A stretch of DNA of 64,000 nt from an uncultured Eubacteriales bacterium (GTDB lineage Bacteria > Bacillota > Clostridia > Christensenellales > UBA1242), in contig CARJLX010000003.1 in assembly GCA_949001935.1 (NCBI GenBank), positions 1-64,000 of the forward strand, given 5' to 3'. The stretch's first letter is position 1. Each line of letters opens with the position of its first letter. Below are positions 38,671 to 46,826 of the stretch, piece after piece. The notes beneath the pieces were generated by a model. That model was not told the DNA's origin and made no database searches. It worked only from the letters and a program-made list of their open reading frames with translations. Both the position numbers and the translations under genes were made by a program.

Positions 38671-39450
38671 CTATCTATCTTTATATTCTTTAGGGAAAAT
38701 AATAACATATCTATGAGGTTCAGTTCCCTTACTCAAAGTTGTTACGCTATCATCATCAGCAAGAGCTGAATGAATAACTCTGCGTTCTGCAGGTTTCATA
38801 GGTTCTAACTTATAATATCTGCCACTCTTTGCAACCTTCTTTGCTATGCGTTGTGCTGTCGCAATCAAACTTTCCTCTCGCTTTGCACGATAATTATCTA
38901 CATCAAGCAAAATTCTTTTTTCTTGTTTTCCTGCAACAGTTTGCAAAATATTGTGAAGAGCATAGAAAGCTTCACCTCTATGACCAATTGCTTCTCCAAG
39001 ATCTTCGCCCTCAACAGAAAATGTTTTATATTTATCATCTTCTTCAACCTTGATTTCAACACTTTTACCCATGGCTTTGAAATAGCCTTGCAAGAAAACA
39101 AGCGGATCAATTACTTTTTCTTCTTGGGTTGATTTTTTTGAGTTTTTAACTTCTTGAACCATTTCTTCAACTTCTTCTTTAACTTCTACCTGAGAAATAT
39201 TTTCCTTAATCTCTTCTTTCTTTGGAAGTGGTTTAATTTCTTCATCTTCAATATCTGCTATAATTTTTTTTCTTTTTTCATATCTTTCTTTTGCATCTTC
39301 AGAAATAGAAACCAACACTTTAGCCTTCTTGAAAAGTCCGCCTTCATTTAAAATTTTAATGTCCACATCTTCACGTGGTGCTTTAAGTTCAAGTAATGCA
39401 TTTTCAATTGCTTGTTCAATATTTTTGCCAGTTGCTTCAACCGATAACAT
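38671..39450 (-). CDS. jag: RNA-binding protein Jag/KhpB (SpoIIIJ-associated)
   Basis: 259 residues. N-terminal Jag_N domain (VEATGKNIEQAIENALLELKAPREDVDIKILNEG), an acidic and basic linker with many Glu/Lys, a KH domain (GEDLGEAIGHRGEAFYALHNILQTV) and a C-terminal R3H domain (MKPAERRVIHSALADDDSVTTLSKGTEPHRYV). Binds RNA with KhpA in other Firmicutes. 24 bases after yidC; GGGGG precedes the ATG. Confidence 0.95.
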   Translation of the reverse strand: MLSVEATGKNIEQAIENALLELKAPREDVDIKILNEGGLFKKAKVLVSISEDAKERYEKRKKIIADIEDEEIKPLPKKEEIKENISQVEVKEEVEEMVQEVKNSKKSTQEEKVIDPLVFLQGYFKAMGKSVEIKVEEDDKYKTFSVEGEDLGEAIGHRGEAFYALHNILQTVAGKQEKRILLDVDNYRAKREESLIATAQRIAKKVAKSGRYYKLEPMKPAERRVIHSALADDDSVTTLSKGTEPHRYVIIFPKEYKDR

Positions 39451-39474
39451 TTTTTGTCCCCCTTAATTCTTTTG

Positions 39475-40833
39475 TTATTTTCTTCTATAATCTACCTGAG
39501 TGTTAACTTTTTGAGCCTCTTTCTTTTCGGCTCTCTCTTCAAGTTTTTTTACAATCAATTGTTGCAAAGGCAACAATGCCGTGCTGATTAGTTGGCTTGC
39601 CAACATATATATTGCAAATACTGAGTTGTAGAATATTGCAAATATACCCATGATTAGTGGCATAATGATTTGCATTGCAAGACCTTGTCTTGGCTTTTTC
39701 TTTCCGTCTTCTTCTTTCTTTTTAGGGGTCATCATTTTTTGAGATAGCCACATTGAAAGGAATGAAATTGCAATAATGATTATTGGCAATATAAAATATC
39801 CGTTAACTCGTCCTTGAGAGTTTGCCAAACTTGGCATAAATGAATTATAGATAACATCTTCATGCTTTTCTACATTATTTACTCTCACCATTCCTTCAAA
39901 CTCTTTGTATTCAAGGAAAGAAGATTTGAATGGACTATCTGCGATCCAGATATTTTGTATCCATAAGAAACTCTCTTGAGTTGCCTTATATTCGCTTTCA
40001 ACTAAACTCATTGAAGTTTTTGTCACTGCGTCAAGAAGTGTCACTTTTTGTTTAACAATAGTTTCACCATCTTTTTCTTCTTCAACTAAAACCTTAGCAG
40101 AAAAATTATCTATAATGGCTTTGATAACATCGTTGGCACGTTTAACATCATTTTCAATAGGAGTGCCATCTTCATTAACATCAAGTTGATCTCTCTCTTT
40201 AAACTCTTCAAGAGTCAAATAATTGTTAACTAACAAAGCGGATTCTCTTGTTGTAGTCTCAGTTGTTTTTTCAAACAAACCAATAACTTTATTATCTCCA
40301 TCCACAAAAACCCTAAACTCTAAATCTTTTTCTTGATTGAAATTGTCTATATATAAATTAGTATTCTCAGTGTTTTCATTTACTAGGTTTAAACAATTTG
40401 CATAGTTTTCTTTAAGGTTATCATAGTTTTCATAAATTTTATAACTTGCTATATTATTTAGTCCTGTAAAAAGGGTGAAGAATATAACAAGATTTAAAAC
40501 CATAAACACAAGCATAAAACCGCAAGAACCCATCATGTTATAGTTGTTTTTCTTATAAATTTCATTTGTTTTTTGATTTAAAAGTTGTTTATCATGCCCG
40601 TACTTTTCTTGTATCTTTTGAAGTTCAGGTTGCATTTTTGCTTGCATAGCGGTGTTCTTTGCTGTTATGCGTCTGTTATAGGTATCAAGTGGTGACCAAA
40701 TTATTCTTATAATAACTGTAAGTAAAACCACTGCCCAAATATAATTGTTTGTAAAACCTTCAAACGCCCAAATAATAGATTCCCACATGCCTGTCGGCTT
40801 TGCAACTGAAAGAAGTGTGCTTAAAATAGCCAT
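39475..40833 (-). CDS. yidC: membrane protein insertase YidC/SpoIIIJ with a large external insertion
   Basis: 452 residues, against about 260 for typical Gram-positive members. Transmembrane segments at about 30-46, 104-125, 347-366 and two in 383-425. The first cytoplasmic hairpin carries the Arg in IIRIIWSPLD and PELQKIQEKYG. About 215 residues (126-343) are inserted between the second and third segments on the outer face. Unlike many Firmicutes forms, no lipobox is present at the N-terminus. Overlaps yidD by 13 bases; GGAG precedes the ATG. Confidence 0.93.
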   Translation of the reverse strand: MAILSTLLSVAKPTGMWESIIWAFEGFTNNYIWAVVLLTVIIRIIWSPLDTYNRRITAKNTAMQAKMQPELQKIQEKYGHDKQLLNQKTNEIYKKNNYNMMGSCGFMLVFMVLNLVIFFTLFTGLNNIASYKIYENYDNLKENYANCLNLVNENTENTNLYIDNFNQEKDLEFRVFVDGDNKVIGLFEKTTETTTRESALLVNNYLTLEEFKERDQLDVNEDGTPIENDVKRANDVIKAIIDNFSAKVLVEEEKDGETIVKQKVTLLDAVTKTSMSLVESEYKATQESFLWIQNIWIADSPFKSSFLEYKEFEGMVRVNNVEKHEDVIYNSFMPSLANSQGRVNGYFILPIIIIAISFLSMWLSQKMMTPKKKEEDGKKKPRQGLAMQIIMPLIMGIFAIFYNSVFAIYMLASQLISTALLPLQQLIVKKLEERAEKKEAQKVNTQVDYRRK

Positions 40834-41093
40834 TTGCTTTCTCCTTTTAAGTTGATTGGAATTGGGTCATAACCATACTGTCCATTAGGTTTACATCTTG
40901 CTATACGCTTTGCACCAATAATTCCGCCTTTAACTATTCCAAACTCTTTAACCGCTTCTACAAAATAATTTGAGCAAGAGGGGGTAAATCTGCAAGTGTG
41001 AGGAAGTAGTGGAGATATGCAAAACTTATAAGTCCATACAGGAATTAAGAATAATATTTTAAAAGGAAAAGATATTATTTTTTTAAGTTTCAT
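40821..41093 (-). CDS. yidD: membrane protein insertion efficiency factor YidD
   Basis: 90 residues. Contains the family hallmark ISPLLPHTCRFTPSCSNYFVEAVKEFGIVKGG and RCKPNGQYGYDPIP. Assists YidC-dependent insertion at the inner membrane. Lies 5 bases after rnpA and overlaps yidC. Confidence 0.95.
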   Translation of the reverse strand: MKLKKIISFPFKILFLIPVWTYKFCISPLLPHTCRFTPSCSNYFVEAVKEFGIVKGGIIGAKRIARCKPNGQYGYDPIPINLKGESKWLF

Positions 41094-41098
41094 AAATT

Positions 41099-41458
41099 CT
41101 AACCTTGTTTTGTAAAAATATATTCAACTTGTTTTTTAAGTTCTTCAAAACTTAACTCTTCTACACCTTCTCTCGCCATAAGGACATAATTGTTGTATGG
41201 CTTGATATAATCGGCAAGCCTAGTGATTTCTCTAAGTCTACGCTTTAATAAATTTCGTTTGTTTGCCTTTCCTAATTTTTTACTTATAGAAAATCCTATT
41301 TTATAAACCTTAAATTTGCTTTGAACAGTGTAAAGTGTAAAATATTTGCTTGAAACTCTTTTTCCTTTTCGATAAATGTAAGCAAAATGTTTTCTTAATG
41401 TTAATCTATGATTAATCTTTTTTTCATTGTTTTTAAGCAGAGAGTTTTTTTCTTCCAC
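41099..41458 (-). CDS. rnpA: ribonuclease P protein component
   Basis: 119 residues. [46 protein letters not shown] (the RNR motif) and [26 protein letters not shown]. Binds the catalytic RNA subunit. The frame has only a GTG (41458) as conventional start, giving a 26-base overlap with the end of rpmH; an alternative would be a non-AUG start further in, because no ATG exists before the conserved core. Confidence 0.94.
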   Translation of the reverse strand: MEEKNSLLKNNEKKINHRLTLRKHFAYIYRKGKRVSSKYFTLYTVQSKFKVYKIGFSISKKLGKANKRNLLKRRLREITRLADYIKPYNNYVLMAREGVEELSFEELKKQVEYIFTKQG

Positions 41459-41567
41459 GATTTCTTCTTCTCTTTAAAACATTTCTTCCACCGTTAGTTC
41501 TCATTCTTTCTCTAAAACCATGAACTTTGCTTCTAGTTCTCTTCTTAGGTTGGTATGTTCTTTTCAT
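41433..41567 (-). CDS. rpmH: 50S ribosomal protein L34
   Basis: 44 residues: [20 protein letters not shown], then [20 protein letters not shown], ending KLSA. The usual length for L34 and nearly the universal sequence. AAAGGAGG precedes the ATG; the promoter at 41630-41602 is consensus. It heads the rpmH-rnpA-yidD-yidC-jag operon. Unlike the usual Firmicutes layout it points in the same direction as dnaA, and dnaA lies upstream of it on the same strand. Confidence 0.97.
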   Translation of the reverse strand: MKRTYQPKKRTRSKVHGFRERMRTNGGRNVLKRRRNRGRKKLSA

Positions 41568-41601
41568 GACAAAGGTCCTCCTTTTCTAATATAACTACTT
41601 T

Positions 41602-41630
41602 ATTATAATTGAATTTACTTTGTTTGTCAA
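41602..41630 (-). promoter_or_regulatory. rpmH operon promoter
   Basis: Minus strand TTGACA (41630-41625), 17-base spacer, TATAAT (41607-41602). Confidence 0.85.
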
Positions 41631-41785
41631 CCGCATTAATATAAATATTTTTAAGTGAAAGGGCAATATTTGAAATATTTTTTAATGTAAATAAAAATAT
41701 AAGAGAATTTTGTCATTTATAATATTTACTTTTGTTTTGAAAATTTTAATATTTTTGATATACTTATTTTGTTAAGGAGATAATT

Positions 41786-42313
41786 ATGAAAAAAGTATTT
41801 GGTAAAAAAGTTTATTTTGCTAAAATGAATGAAAAGGCTGTCATTCCTTCAAAGAAAAATGAAGATGCAGGTTATGATATTTATGCATGCTTTGATGAAG
41901 ATTATATTAAACTAGAAAAATTAGAAACAAAACTTATGCCAACAGGCATTGCTTGGGCTTGTAGTGAAAAGTATTATATTCAAATTCAAGAAAAATCATC
42001 TTGTGGTTCAAAAGGAATAAAATATAGTGGTGGAGTTATTGATAGTGGTTATCGTGGTGAATTTAAAATTGCTATCTTTAATGCTACAAACAAAATTTTA
42101 GTATTTACATATCTTGCAGATGATGAACTTATCAAAAAGTACCCAGAATTAAAATATGATAAAAAATATATGATTTATAACTGTAAAAAATCAATAGCAC
42201 AGGGCGTGATACATAAAGTTCCAAAAATGAAAGTTCAAGAAATATCTTATGAAGAACTTTCACAAATTCCATCATCACGCAAAGCAGGGGGTTTTGGAAG
42301 TACAAATAAATAA
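41786..42313 (+). CDS. dut: deoxyuridine 5'-triphosphate nucleotidohydrolase (dUTPase)
   Basis: 175 residues. All five trimeric-dUTPase motifs: EDAGYDIYA (I), EKSSCGSKGI (II), GGVIDSGYRGE (III), IAQGVIHKVP (IV) and RKAGGFGSTNK (V). About 25 residues are inserted between III and IV (LADDELIKKYPELKYDKKYM). Hydrolyses dUTP to dUMP. AAGGAG precedes the ATG; TATACT at 41759-41764 is the likely -10. Plus-strand island in the origin cluster; the 215 bases before it hold only the rpmH promoter and this promoter. Confidence 0.92.
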   Translation: MKKVFGKKVYFAKMNEKAVIPSKKNEDAGYDIYACFDEDYIKLEKLETKLMPTGIAWACSEKYYIQIQEKSSCGSKGIKYSGGVIDSGYRGEFKIAIFNATNKILVFTYLADDELIKKYPELKYDKKYMIYNCKKSIAQGVIHKVPKMKVQEISYEELSQIPSSRKAGGFGSTNK

Positions 42314-42344
42314 CAAGCCTTACGCTTGGCGACTATTTAATAAA
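42314..42344 (+). other. conserved post-stop element, copy 3 (A type)
   Basis: Immediately after the dut stop codon: CAAGCCTTACGCTTGGCGAC then TATTTAATA. Matches copy 2 as GCC-N4-GCT-K-GGCGACTAYTT; the loop bases differ (TTAC for AAAT) while both arms are kept. Confidence 0.55.
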
Positions 42345-42360
42345 AAAATATAATCATAAT

Positions 42361-42387
42361 AAAAAAAGTGGCAGTGCCACTTTTTTT
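42361..42387. terminator. recurrent GTGGCAGTGCCAC terminator, copy 2
   Basis: AAAAAAAGTGGCA-GTGCCACTTTTTTT; serves dut on the plus strand and the glycosyltransferase on the minus strand. Confidence 0.9.
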
Positions 42388-42426
42388 ATTAACAACCTGA
42401 AAAATTACAAATTGTCAATGTTAGTT

Positions 42427-43248
42427 TCACCCCCCCCGGTAAGATTTTTCAGTTTTTAACATTTTATTATTCTTCTTTATTTTATTAAATACTGTTTGTA
42501 CCCAAATTCTTGTGAAAAGAGTAAATAAAATTGGAGTAAAGATATAATACACACATCTTAAAAATTTTTCTTGCAAATTCAATTTTCTAGTAAACCAGGT
42601 TGCACTAAAATAATGAATTGAATAACTATTTTGAGAAAGTTTTAATTTTCTTGTTGTGTAGTTGATAGGGCTAAAATATTCTTGCGAATATACGCTGACC
42701 GTTTGTTTTTCATTATTATCAAATTTATATTCTAACACTTGGTTTTTATTATTAAGTTTTAAGCCATAATATTTTTTCAAAAAATATGTGAATAATGGAG
42801 TATTTGCTGTTAAATCCATTTTTCCTTTTTTATCTATAAATTCCTTTTTATTATAATAATCAATTAAAATTTTAGTCAATTTATGATTTGGTATAGAAGC
42901 CATCACCGCTGTTTCACAATGAATATTATTTTCAAAACCAATAACATAATCATTTAATAATAAATCGTCTAAAGATTTTGTGATTTCTACATCTGTATCT
43001 AAATATATACCTCCATATTGATGTAAAACCATAACTCTAATATAATCTGCCACAAAACCATATTTTTTTGCTTGATAAGCTTGAGTAGAATATTTATTAT
43101 CTGAAAAATCAAAATTGTCTTCGTTCCATTCCTTTATTTCATAATCTGGACAAAATTTTTCCCAACTTGCTAAACACTTATAAAATTGTTCTGGCTTTTT
43201 ACCTTTTCCTAACCAAACATAATGAATTACTTTAGGTATCTTTTCCAT
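42427..43248 (-). CDS. glycosyltransferase, GT32/TcdA-like DXD family, with G8 at its end
   Basis: 273 residues from the ATG at 43248 (AAAGGAAA upstream); the open frame extends eight codons further. IPKVIHYVWLGKGKKPEQFYKCLASWEKFCPDYEIKEWNEDN at the N-terminus, YGFVADYIRVMVLHQYGGIYLDTDVE with the DxD metal/sugar-nucleotide motif, typical of capsule or O-antigen type transferases. A hydrophobic stretch (CVYYIFTPILFTLF) near 245-260 may anchor it. The final codons read CGG GGG GGG TGA, so a change in the eight-G tract would replace the stop and alter the tail. Confidence 0.88.
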   Translation of the reverse strand: MEKIPKVIHYVWLGKGKKPEQFYKCLASWEKFCPDYEIKEWNEDNFDFSDNKYSTQAYQAKKYGFVADYIRVMVLHQYGGIYLDTDVEITKSLDDLLLNDYVIGFENNIHCETAVMASIPNHKLTKILIDYYNKKEFIDKKGKMDLTANTPLFTYFLKKYYGLKLNNKNQVLEYKFDNNEKQTVSVYSQEYFSPINYTTRKLKLSQNSYSIHYFSATWFTRKLNLQEKFLRCVYYIFTPILFTLFTRIWVQTVFNKIKKNNKMLKTEKSYRGG

Positions 43249-43301
43249 ATTATTTTCCTTTCTATAATTCATTATATCAAAGTTTTTATCAAATACAAAA
43301 C

Positions 43302-43328
43302 AAAAAAAAGTGGCAATGCCACTTTTTT
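43302..43328. terminator. recurrent GTGGCAATGCCAC terminator, copy 3
   Basis: AAAAAAAAGTGGCA-ATGCCACTTTTTT, 20 bases after the unknown 146-residue gene on the minus strand. Confidence 0.9.
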
Positions 43329-43348
43329 ATTCATGAATTATAAATCTA

Positions 43349-43789
43349 TTATTGTTCAATATTATTTTCATCACATAGAGTTTTAAAATAATTAAGGACA
43401 TTATCAACTTCTTTATTTTGAATAAAACAAACAAAGACGTTATTATGAGTTTCAATATTTTGAAATTGTAATGGATATCCTATCCAAGTATCAATTCCAT
43501 CTGAATATACTTTATTCATAACAGGCGAAAAACCTATTTTTTCACTGGTCAAATATTTATCTATAACAGATTTAAAGAATGTCTTACAAAATTTCACATA
43601 GGACAATTCTCCTAATTCAACAACCAGTTTTGGATTTCCTTTTAGGCGTGCTGAAAGTGTTGGTTGATTATCTTTATTTTTACTAAGCCAAACTATTGAA
43701 TATTTATCACTTTCTAACACTTTCTCTATATTATCTAAAAATAAGTCAACTTTTTCTTGTATAAAATTTTCATCTTTAATCGTTTTCAT
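43349..43789 (-). CDS. unknown protein (146 aa)
   Basis: Soluble protein with an N-terminal helical part and a strand-rich core (YSIVWLSKNKDNQPTLSARL, WIGYPLQFQNIETHNNVFVCF). No family recognised. TATAAT (43801-43796) lies six bases before the ATG with TTGACT 16 bases upstream, and there is no Shine-Dalgarno sequence, so the mRNA should be leaderless. Confidence 0.7.
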   Translation of the reverse strand: MKTIKDENFIQEKVDLFLDNIEKVLESDKYSIVWLSKNKDNQPTLSARLKGNPKLVVELGELSYVKFCKTFFKSVIDKYLTSEKIGFSPVMNKVYSDGIDTWIGYPLQFQNIETHNNVFVCFIQNKEVDNVLNYFKTLCDENNIEQ

Positions 43790-43841
43790 ATTTTTATTAT
43801 ATCATAAATTTTTATAAAGTCAATATTAATAAATAATAAAC

Positions 43842-43870
43842 AAAAAAAGGATGGCAATGCCACCTTTTTT
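43842..43870. terminator. recurrent terminator, copy 4, after dnaN
   Basis: AAAAAAAGG-a-TGGCAATGCCA-CCTTTTTT, same core as the other copies with one unpaired base. Confidence 0.85.
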
Positions 43871-43888
43871 AGTTGAAAGAAGAATGTT

Positions 43889-43933
43889 TGATTTTTATGT
43901 CTGTTTGTTGATAATTGTGCAACGTTTGACTTA
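43889..43933 (-). other. conserved post-stop element, copy 4 (B type)
   Basis: After the dnaN TAA the minus strand reads TAAGTCAAACGTTGCACAAT then TATCAACAAACAGACATA. Shares CARAYGTT and ATTATCAACAA with the copies between yabP and yabQ. Confidence 0.5.
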
Positions 43934-45034
43934 TTAACCAATAACACGAACTGGAAGAATTAGATATAAGAATTCGTCTTCTTCAATTGGGACAATAACA
44001 CAAGGAGTTGAAGACTTGTTAAAACAAACTTTTACAAACTCATTTGAATTTACTCTTAAACTTTCAAGGAAATATCTTGGGTTGAAAGATATAACAAGGT
44101 CTTTTCCAGTAACTGTGACAGGAATATTTTCCTTAATGTTTCCAAGTTCTGAGTTAGAAGTAATACAAAGATTGTTTTCGCGAATATCAAACTTAACAAA
44201 GTTGTTTTGTGAAGCTTTTGAAAGTAAGGTTGCTCTCTCTAAAGCTTCTTGGAATTGTTCGGTATTTAAAATAACGAAAGTTTCATAATTTACTGGAATG
44301 ATTTGTTTGTAATTGATATAATCTCCTTCAAGAAGTCGAGATGTTATTTTTGTATCGCCAAGATCAATCATTATAGTGTAGTCATCAATATAGATGTTGA
44401 TAATTTCGTCACTGTCATCTATAAGCTTGCTTATTTCGTTCAAACTTCTTGCTGGAATAACTATTGATTTTTTAATATTTGAAGTTATCTTCTTGTTTAT
44501 TCTAGCAAGTCTATATCCATCAAGAGCAACAACACTAAGTTCTTTATTGTTAATATCAAACAAAACACCTTTCAAGATTGGACGAGAGTCGTCAACTGCA
44601 ACAGAAAAGATACTTTTACTTACAGCACTCTTAAAATCTTTTTTAGTAATACCAAAAAATTCTTCTGTTCTAACTTTTTTAAAGCCTGGATATTCAACAG
44701 GGTTGTAGCATTGAATAACACTTTCACTATCTTCATAACGAATAGTTAATTGATTTTTTTCATTAACTTCAAGTTGAATTTGGCTGTTAGTTAAATTCTT
44801 TACAAACTCTGTAATAAATCTGCCTGGTACTACAGTTTCTCCTTCAACTTTAACTTCTGCTTTAATTTTCTTTTCAATAGAAAGTTCGGTATCAGTGGCA
44901 GACATTGTTAAAGTTCCGTCTTCTGCAATAATTTTAATTCCTTCCAAAATAGGGTTTGTTATTTTGTTTGAAATTGCTTTGCTAACTCGTATAAAAGCGT
45001 CAGAAAGTTCCAATCCTTGGCAAGTGATTAACAT
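43934..45034 (-). CDS. dnaN: DNA polymerase III subunit beta (sliding clamp)
   Basis: 366 residues from the ATG at 45034, preceded by TATAGGAG; the open frame is 20 codons longer. Three clamp domains: MLITCQGLELSDAFIRVSKAI, RPILKGVLFDINNKELSVVALDGYRLARI, IPARSLNEISKLI, and the C-terminal hydrophobic cleft ending FLYLILPVRVIG. Forms the dimeric ring that tethers the polymerase. Promoter TTGCTT-17-TATAAT at 45111-45083. Immediately across oriC from dnaA. Confidence 0.97.
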   Translation of the reverse strand: MLITCQGLELSDAFIRVSKAISNKITNPILEGIKIIAEDGTLTMSATDTELSIEKKIKAEVKVEGETVVPGRFITEFVKNLTNSQIQLEVNEKNQLTIRYEDSESVIQCYNPVEYPGFKKVRTEEFFGITKKDFKSAVSKSIFSVAVDDSRPILKGVLFDINNKELSVVALDGYRLARINKKITSNIKKSIVIPARSLNEISKLIDDSDEIINIYIDDYTIMIDLGDTKITSRLLEGDYINYKQIIPVNYETFVILNTEQFQEALERATLLSKASQNNFVKFDIRENNLCITSNSELGNIKENIPVTVTGKDLVISFNPRYFLESLRVNSNEFVKVCFNKSSTPCVIVPIEEDEFLYLILPVRVIG

Positions 45035-45099
45035 AATTTTTTCTCCTATAAATATAAAATTTGCTTTTTTTAGCGTAGAATTATTATAGCACATTTTGT

Positions 45100-45346
45100 A
45101 GATTAAAGCAACTTATTTTGCCTTCTATTTTGCACGCGTGATGATTATATATTTTAATATTTTTATTTAGTAGTAGTAATATTATTAGGCTGTGTGTAAA
45201 TGTGGACAACTTTTGTGACTGTATGTATATTGTTGTTATTTTTAATTTTTTATCTTCAATTACACTATATATAGAATTAGAAACAGGAGTGCCTGTGTGG
45301 ATAAAGGGTGGATAAACTGGGGATAAGTAGATAGAAGTTATCCACC
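45100..45346. other. oriC: replication origin oriC (dnaA-dnaN intergenic)
   Basis: DnaA boxes: TGTGGATAA (45296-45304, perfect), GGTGGATAA (45307-45315), TGGGGATAA (45318-45326) and TTATCCACC in the opposite sense (45338-45346, overlapping the dnaA stop), plus weaker TGTGTGTAA (45191-45199) and TGTGGACAA (45201-45209). An AT-rich stretch (45141-45170) is followed by TAGTAGTAG (45168-45176), which resembles a DnaA-trio. Gene polarity switches around this point. Confidence 0.88.
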
Positions 45347-46690
45347 TTTCAACATTTTTTTGATTTCATTTACAAGCGTTTGAGTTTTATGAGATGTCTT
45401 CATTCCGTCTGCAATCTTATCACGAGAGTGCATAATTGTTGTGTGATCACGCCCACCAAATAATTTTCCAATTGAAACTAAAGGCATTTCAAGAAGTTCG
45501 CTGATAAGATATATTGCAATCATACGAGGCTCTACTATTTCTTTGCTTTTCTTTTTGCCAATTATGTCTTCTTTTGAAACTCCAAAATAATCGCAAACAC
45601 CTTTGATAATTGTTTCTGGAGTATAACCTTCATTTTTATCTTCTTCTGCTTGACCATTAAAGGCTTCTAAGGCTTCTTCCATAGTTGCAGATTTTTTGCC
45701 TAATATATTTGCTAAAAAGTAAACTTTTGCAAGCATACCTTCAAGTTCACGAATATTGCTGTCTACATGCTCGGCAATGTAGTTGATAACATCATCATCT
45801 ATAACATATTTTTCAAGTTGACATTTTTTTCTTAAAATAGCAACCTTAGTTTCAAAGTCTGGAGATTGAATATCTTGTAAAATACCACTTGAAAAACGAG
45901 AAACAAGCCTATCTGTTAAAGTAGGAATATCTTTTGGGGGCCTGTCTGAAGTTAAAATAATTTGCTTATTATTTTGATAAAGTTCATTATAAGTGTTAAA
46001 AAACTCTTCTTGAGTTCCCATTTTATTAGCAATTGCCTGCATATCGTCAACCATCAATACATCAAGATTTCTATATTTAGATCTAAATTCAAGCGTAGCC
46101 TTGATTTTAGCATTTGATCCCAAACTTTCTGTGTAAGCGTTTACAAATTGTTCACAAGTGATATAACTAACCTTTAAATTAGGATTAAATTCACGCAAAT
46201 AATTACCGATAGCATGCAAAAGGTGAGTTTTTCCAAGTCCAACGCCACCATAAATAAAGAGGGGATTAAATTTTTCACCAGGATGTTCAGCTACCGCTCT
46301 CGCTGCAGCATAAACAAATTGATTGCTTTTTCCTACAACAAAATTATCAAATGTATATTTTGCGTTAAATGGATTTTTAGTAAGTTCAACCTCTTTTTTC
46401 TCATTTTTTTCGCCGTTTTTTTCAATGTAGGCTATCTCTTCATTTTGATCTAAAACTTCTATTTCAACATTTTCGCCAATAACATCGCAGACAACTTCGC
46501 TCAACTTATCCATATAATTTCTAAGAATTTGGTTTTTAGCAGAACTTGAATTTGTAGCAATAACAAGTTTTTTGTTGTCAACAAGATCTACAACTTTGAG
46601 AGGTTTAAACCACATGACGAAAGAAACATTAGAAACTGTAAGTTCAAGTTTTTCAAGTATAGTTGCCCAGATATTTTTTAATTCTTGCAT
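45338..46690 (-). CDS. dnaA: chromosomal replication initiator protein DnaA
   Basis: 450 residues from the ATG at 46690 (AGGTGG upstream); a GTG three codons earlier is less likely. Domain I MQELKNIWATILEKLELTVSNVSFVMWFKPL, AAA+ domain with Walker A GGVGLGKTHLLHAIGN and Walker B VLMVDDMQAI, and domain IV with the DNA-binding signature LFGGRDHTTIMHSRDKI. Opens oriC, which starts at its stop codon. Promoter TTGACA-17-TATACT at 46748-46720. Confidence 0.98.
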   Translation of the reverse strand: MQELKNIWATILEKLELTVSNVSFVMWFKPLKVVDLVDNKKLVIATNSSSAKNQILRNYMDKLSEVVCDVIGENVEIEVLDQNEEIAYIEKNGEKNEKKEVELTKNPFNAKYTFDNFVVGKSNQFVYAAARAVAEHPGEKFNPLFIYGGVGLGKTHLLHAIGNYLREFNPNLKVSYITCEQFVNAYTESLGSNAKIKATLEFRSKYRNLDVLMVDDMQAIANKMGTQEEFFNTYNELYQNNKQIILTSDRPPKDIPTLTDRLVSRFSSGILQDIQSPDFETKVAILRKKCQLEKYVIDDDVINYIAEHVDSNIRELEGMLAKVYFLANILGKKSATMEEALEAFNGQAEEDKNEGYTPETIIKGVCDYFGVSKEDIIGKKKSKEIVEPRMIAIYLISELLEMPLVSIGKLFGGRDHTTIMHSRDKIADGMKTSHKTQTLVNEIKKMLKGG

Positions 46691-46719
46691 ATTGTCCACC
46701 TTTTAAATTTACAAAAACA

Positions 46720-46748
46720 AGTATAAACGCACAACAATTTTTTGTCAA
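46720..46748 (-). promoter_or_regulatory. dnaA promoter
   Basis: Minus strand TTGACA (46748-46743), 17-base spacer, TATACT (46725-46720). No DnaA box was seen in this upstream region. Confidence 0.75.
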
Positions 46749-46779
46749 GCATAAGTGTTTTGAAAATAAAAATTTACCA

Positions 46780-46807
46780 TTGACAAACAATTTTAATATG
46801 ATATAAT
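46780..46807 (+). promoter_or_regulatory. promoter of the frameshifted gene
   Basis: TTGACA (46780-46785), 16-base spacer, TATAAT (46802-46807), divergent from the dnaA promoter. Confidence 0.75.
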
Positions 46808-46826
46808 AATTTTAAGGAGCAATATT

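Noticed and set aside
46700..46826. Origin of replication upstream of dnaA
   Set aside because: No DnaA boxes were seen there; they cluster between dnaA and dnaN.
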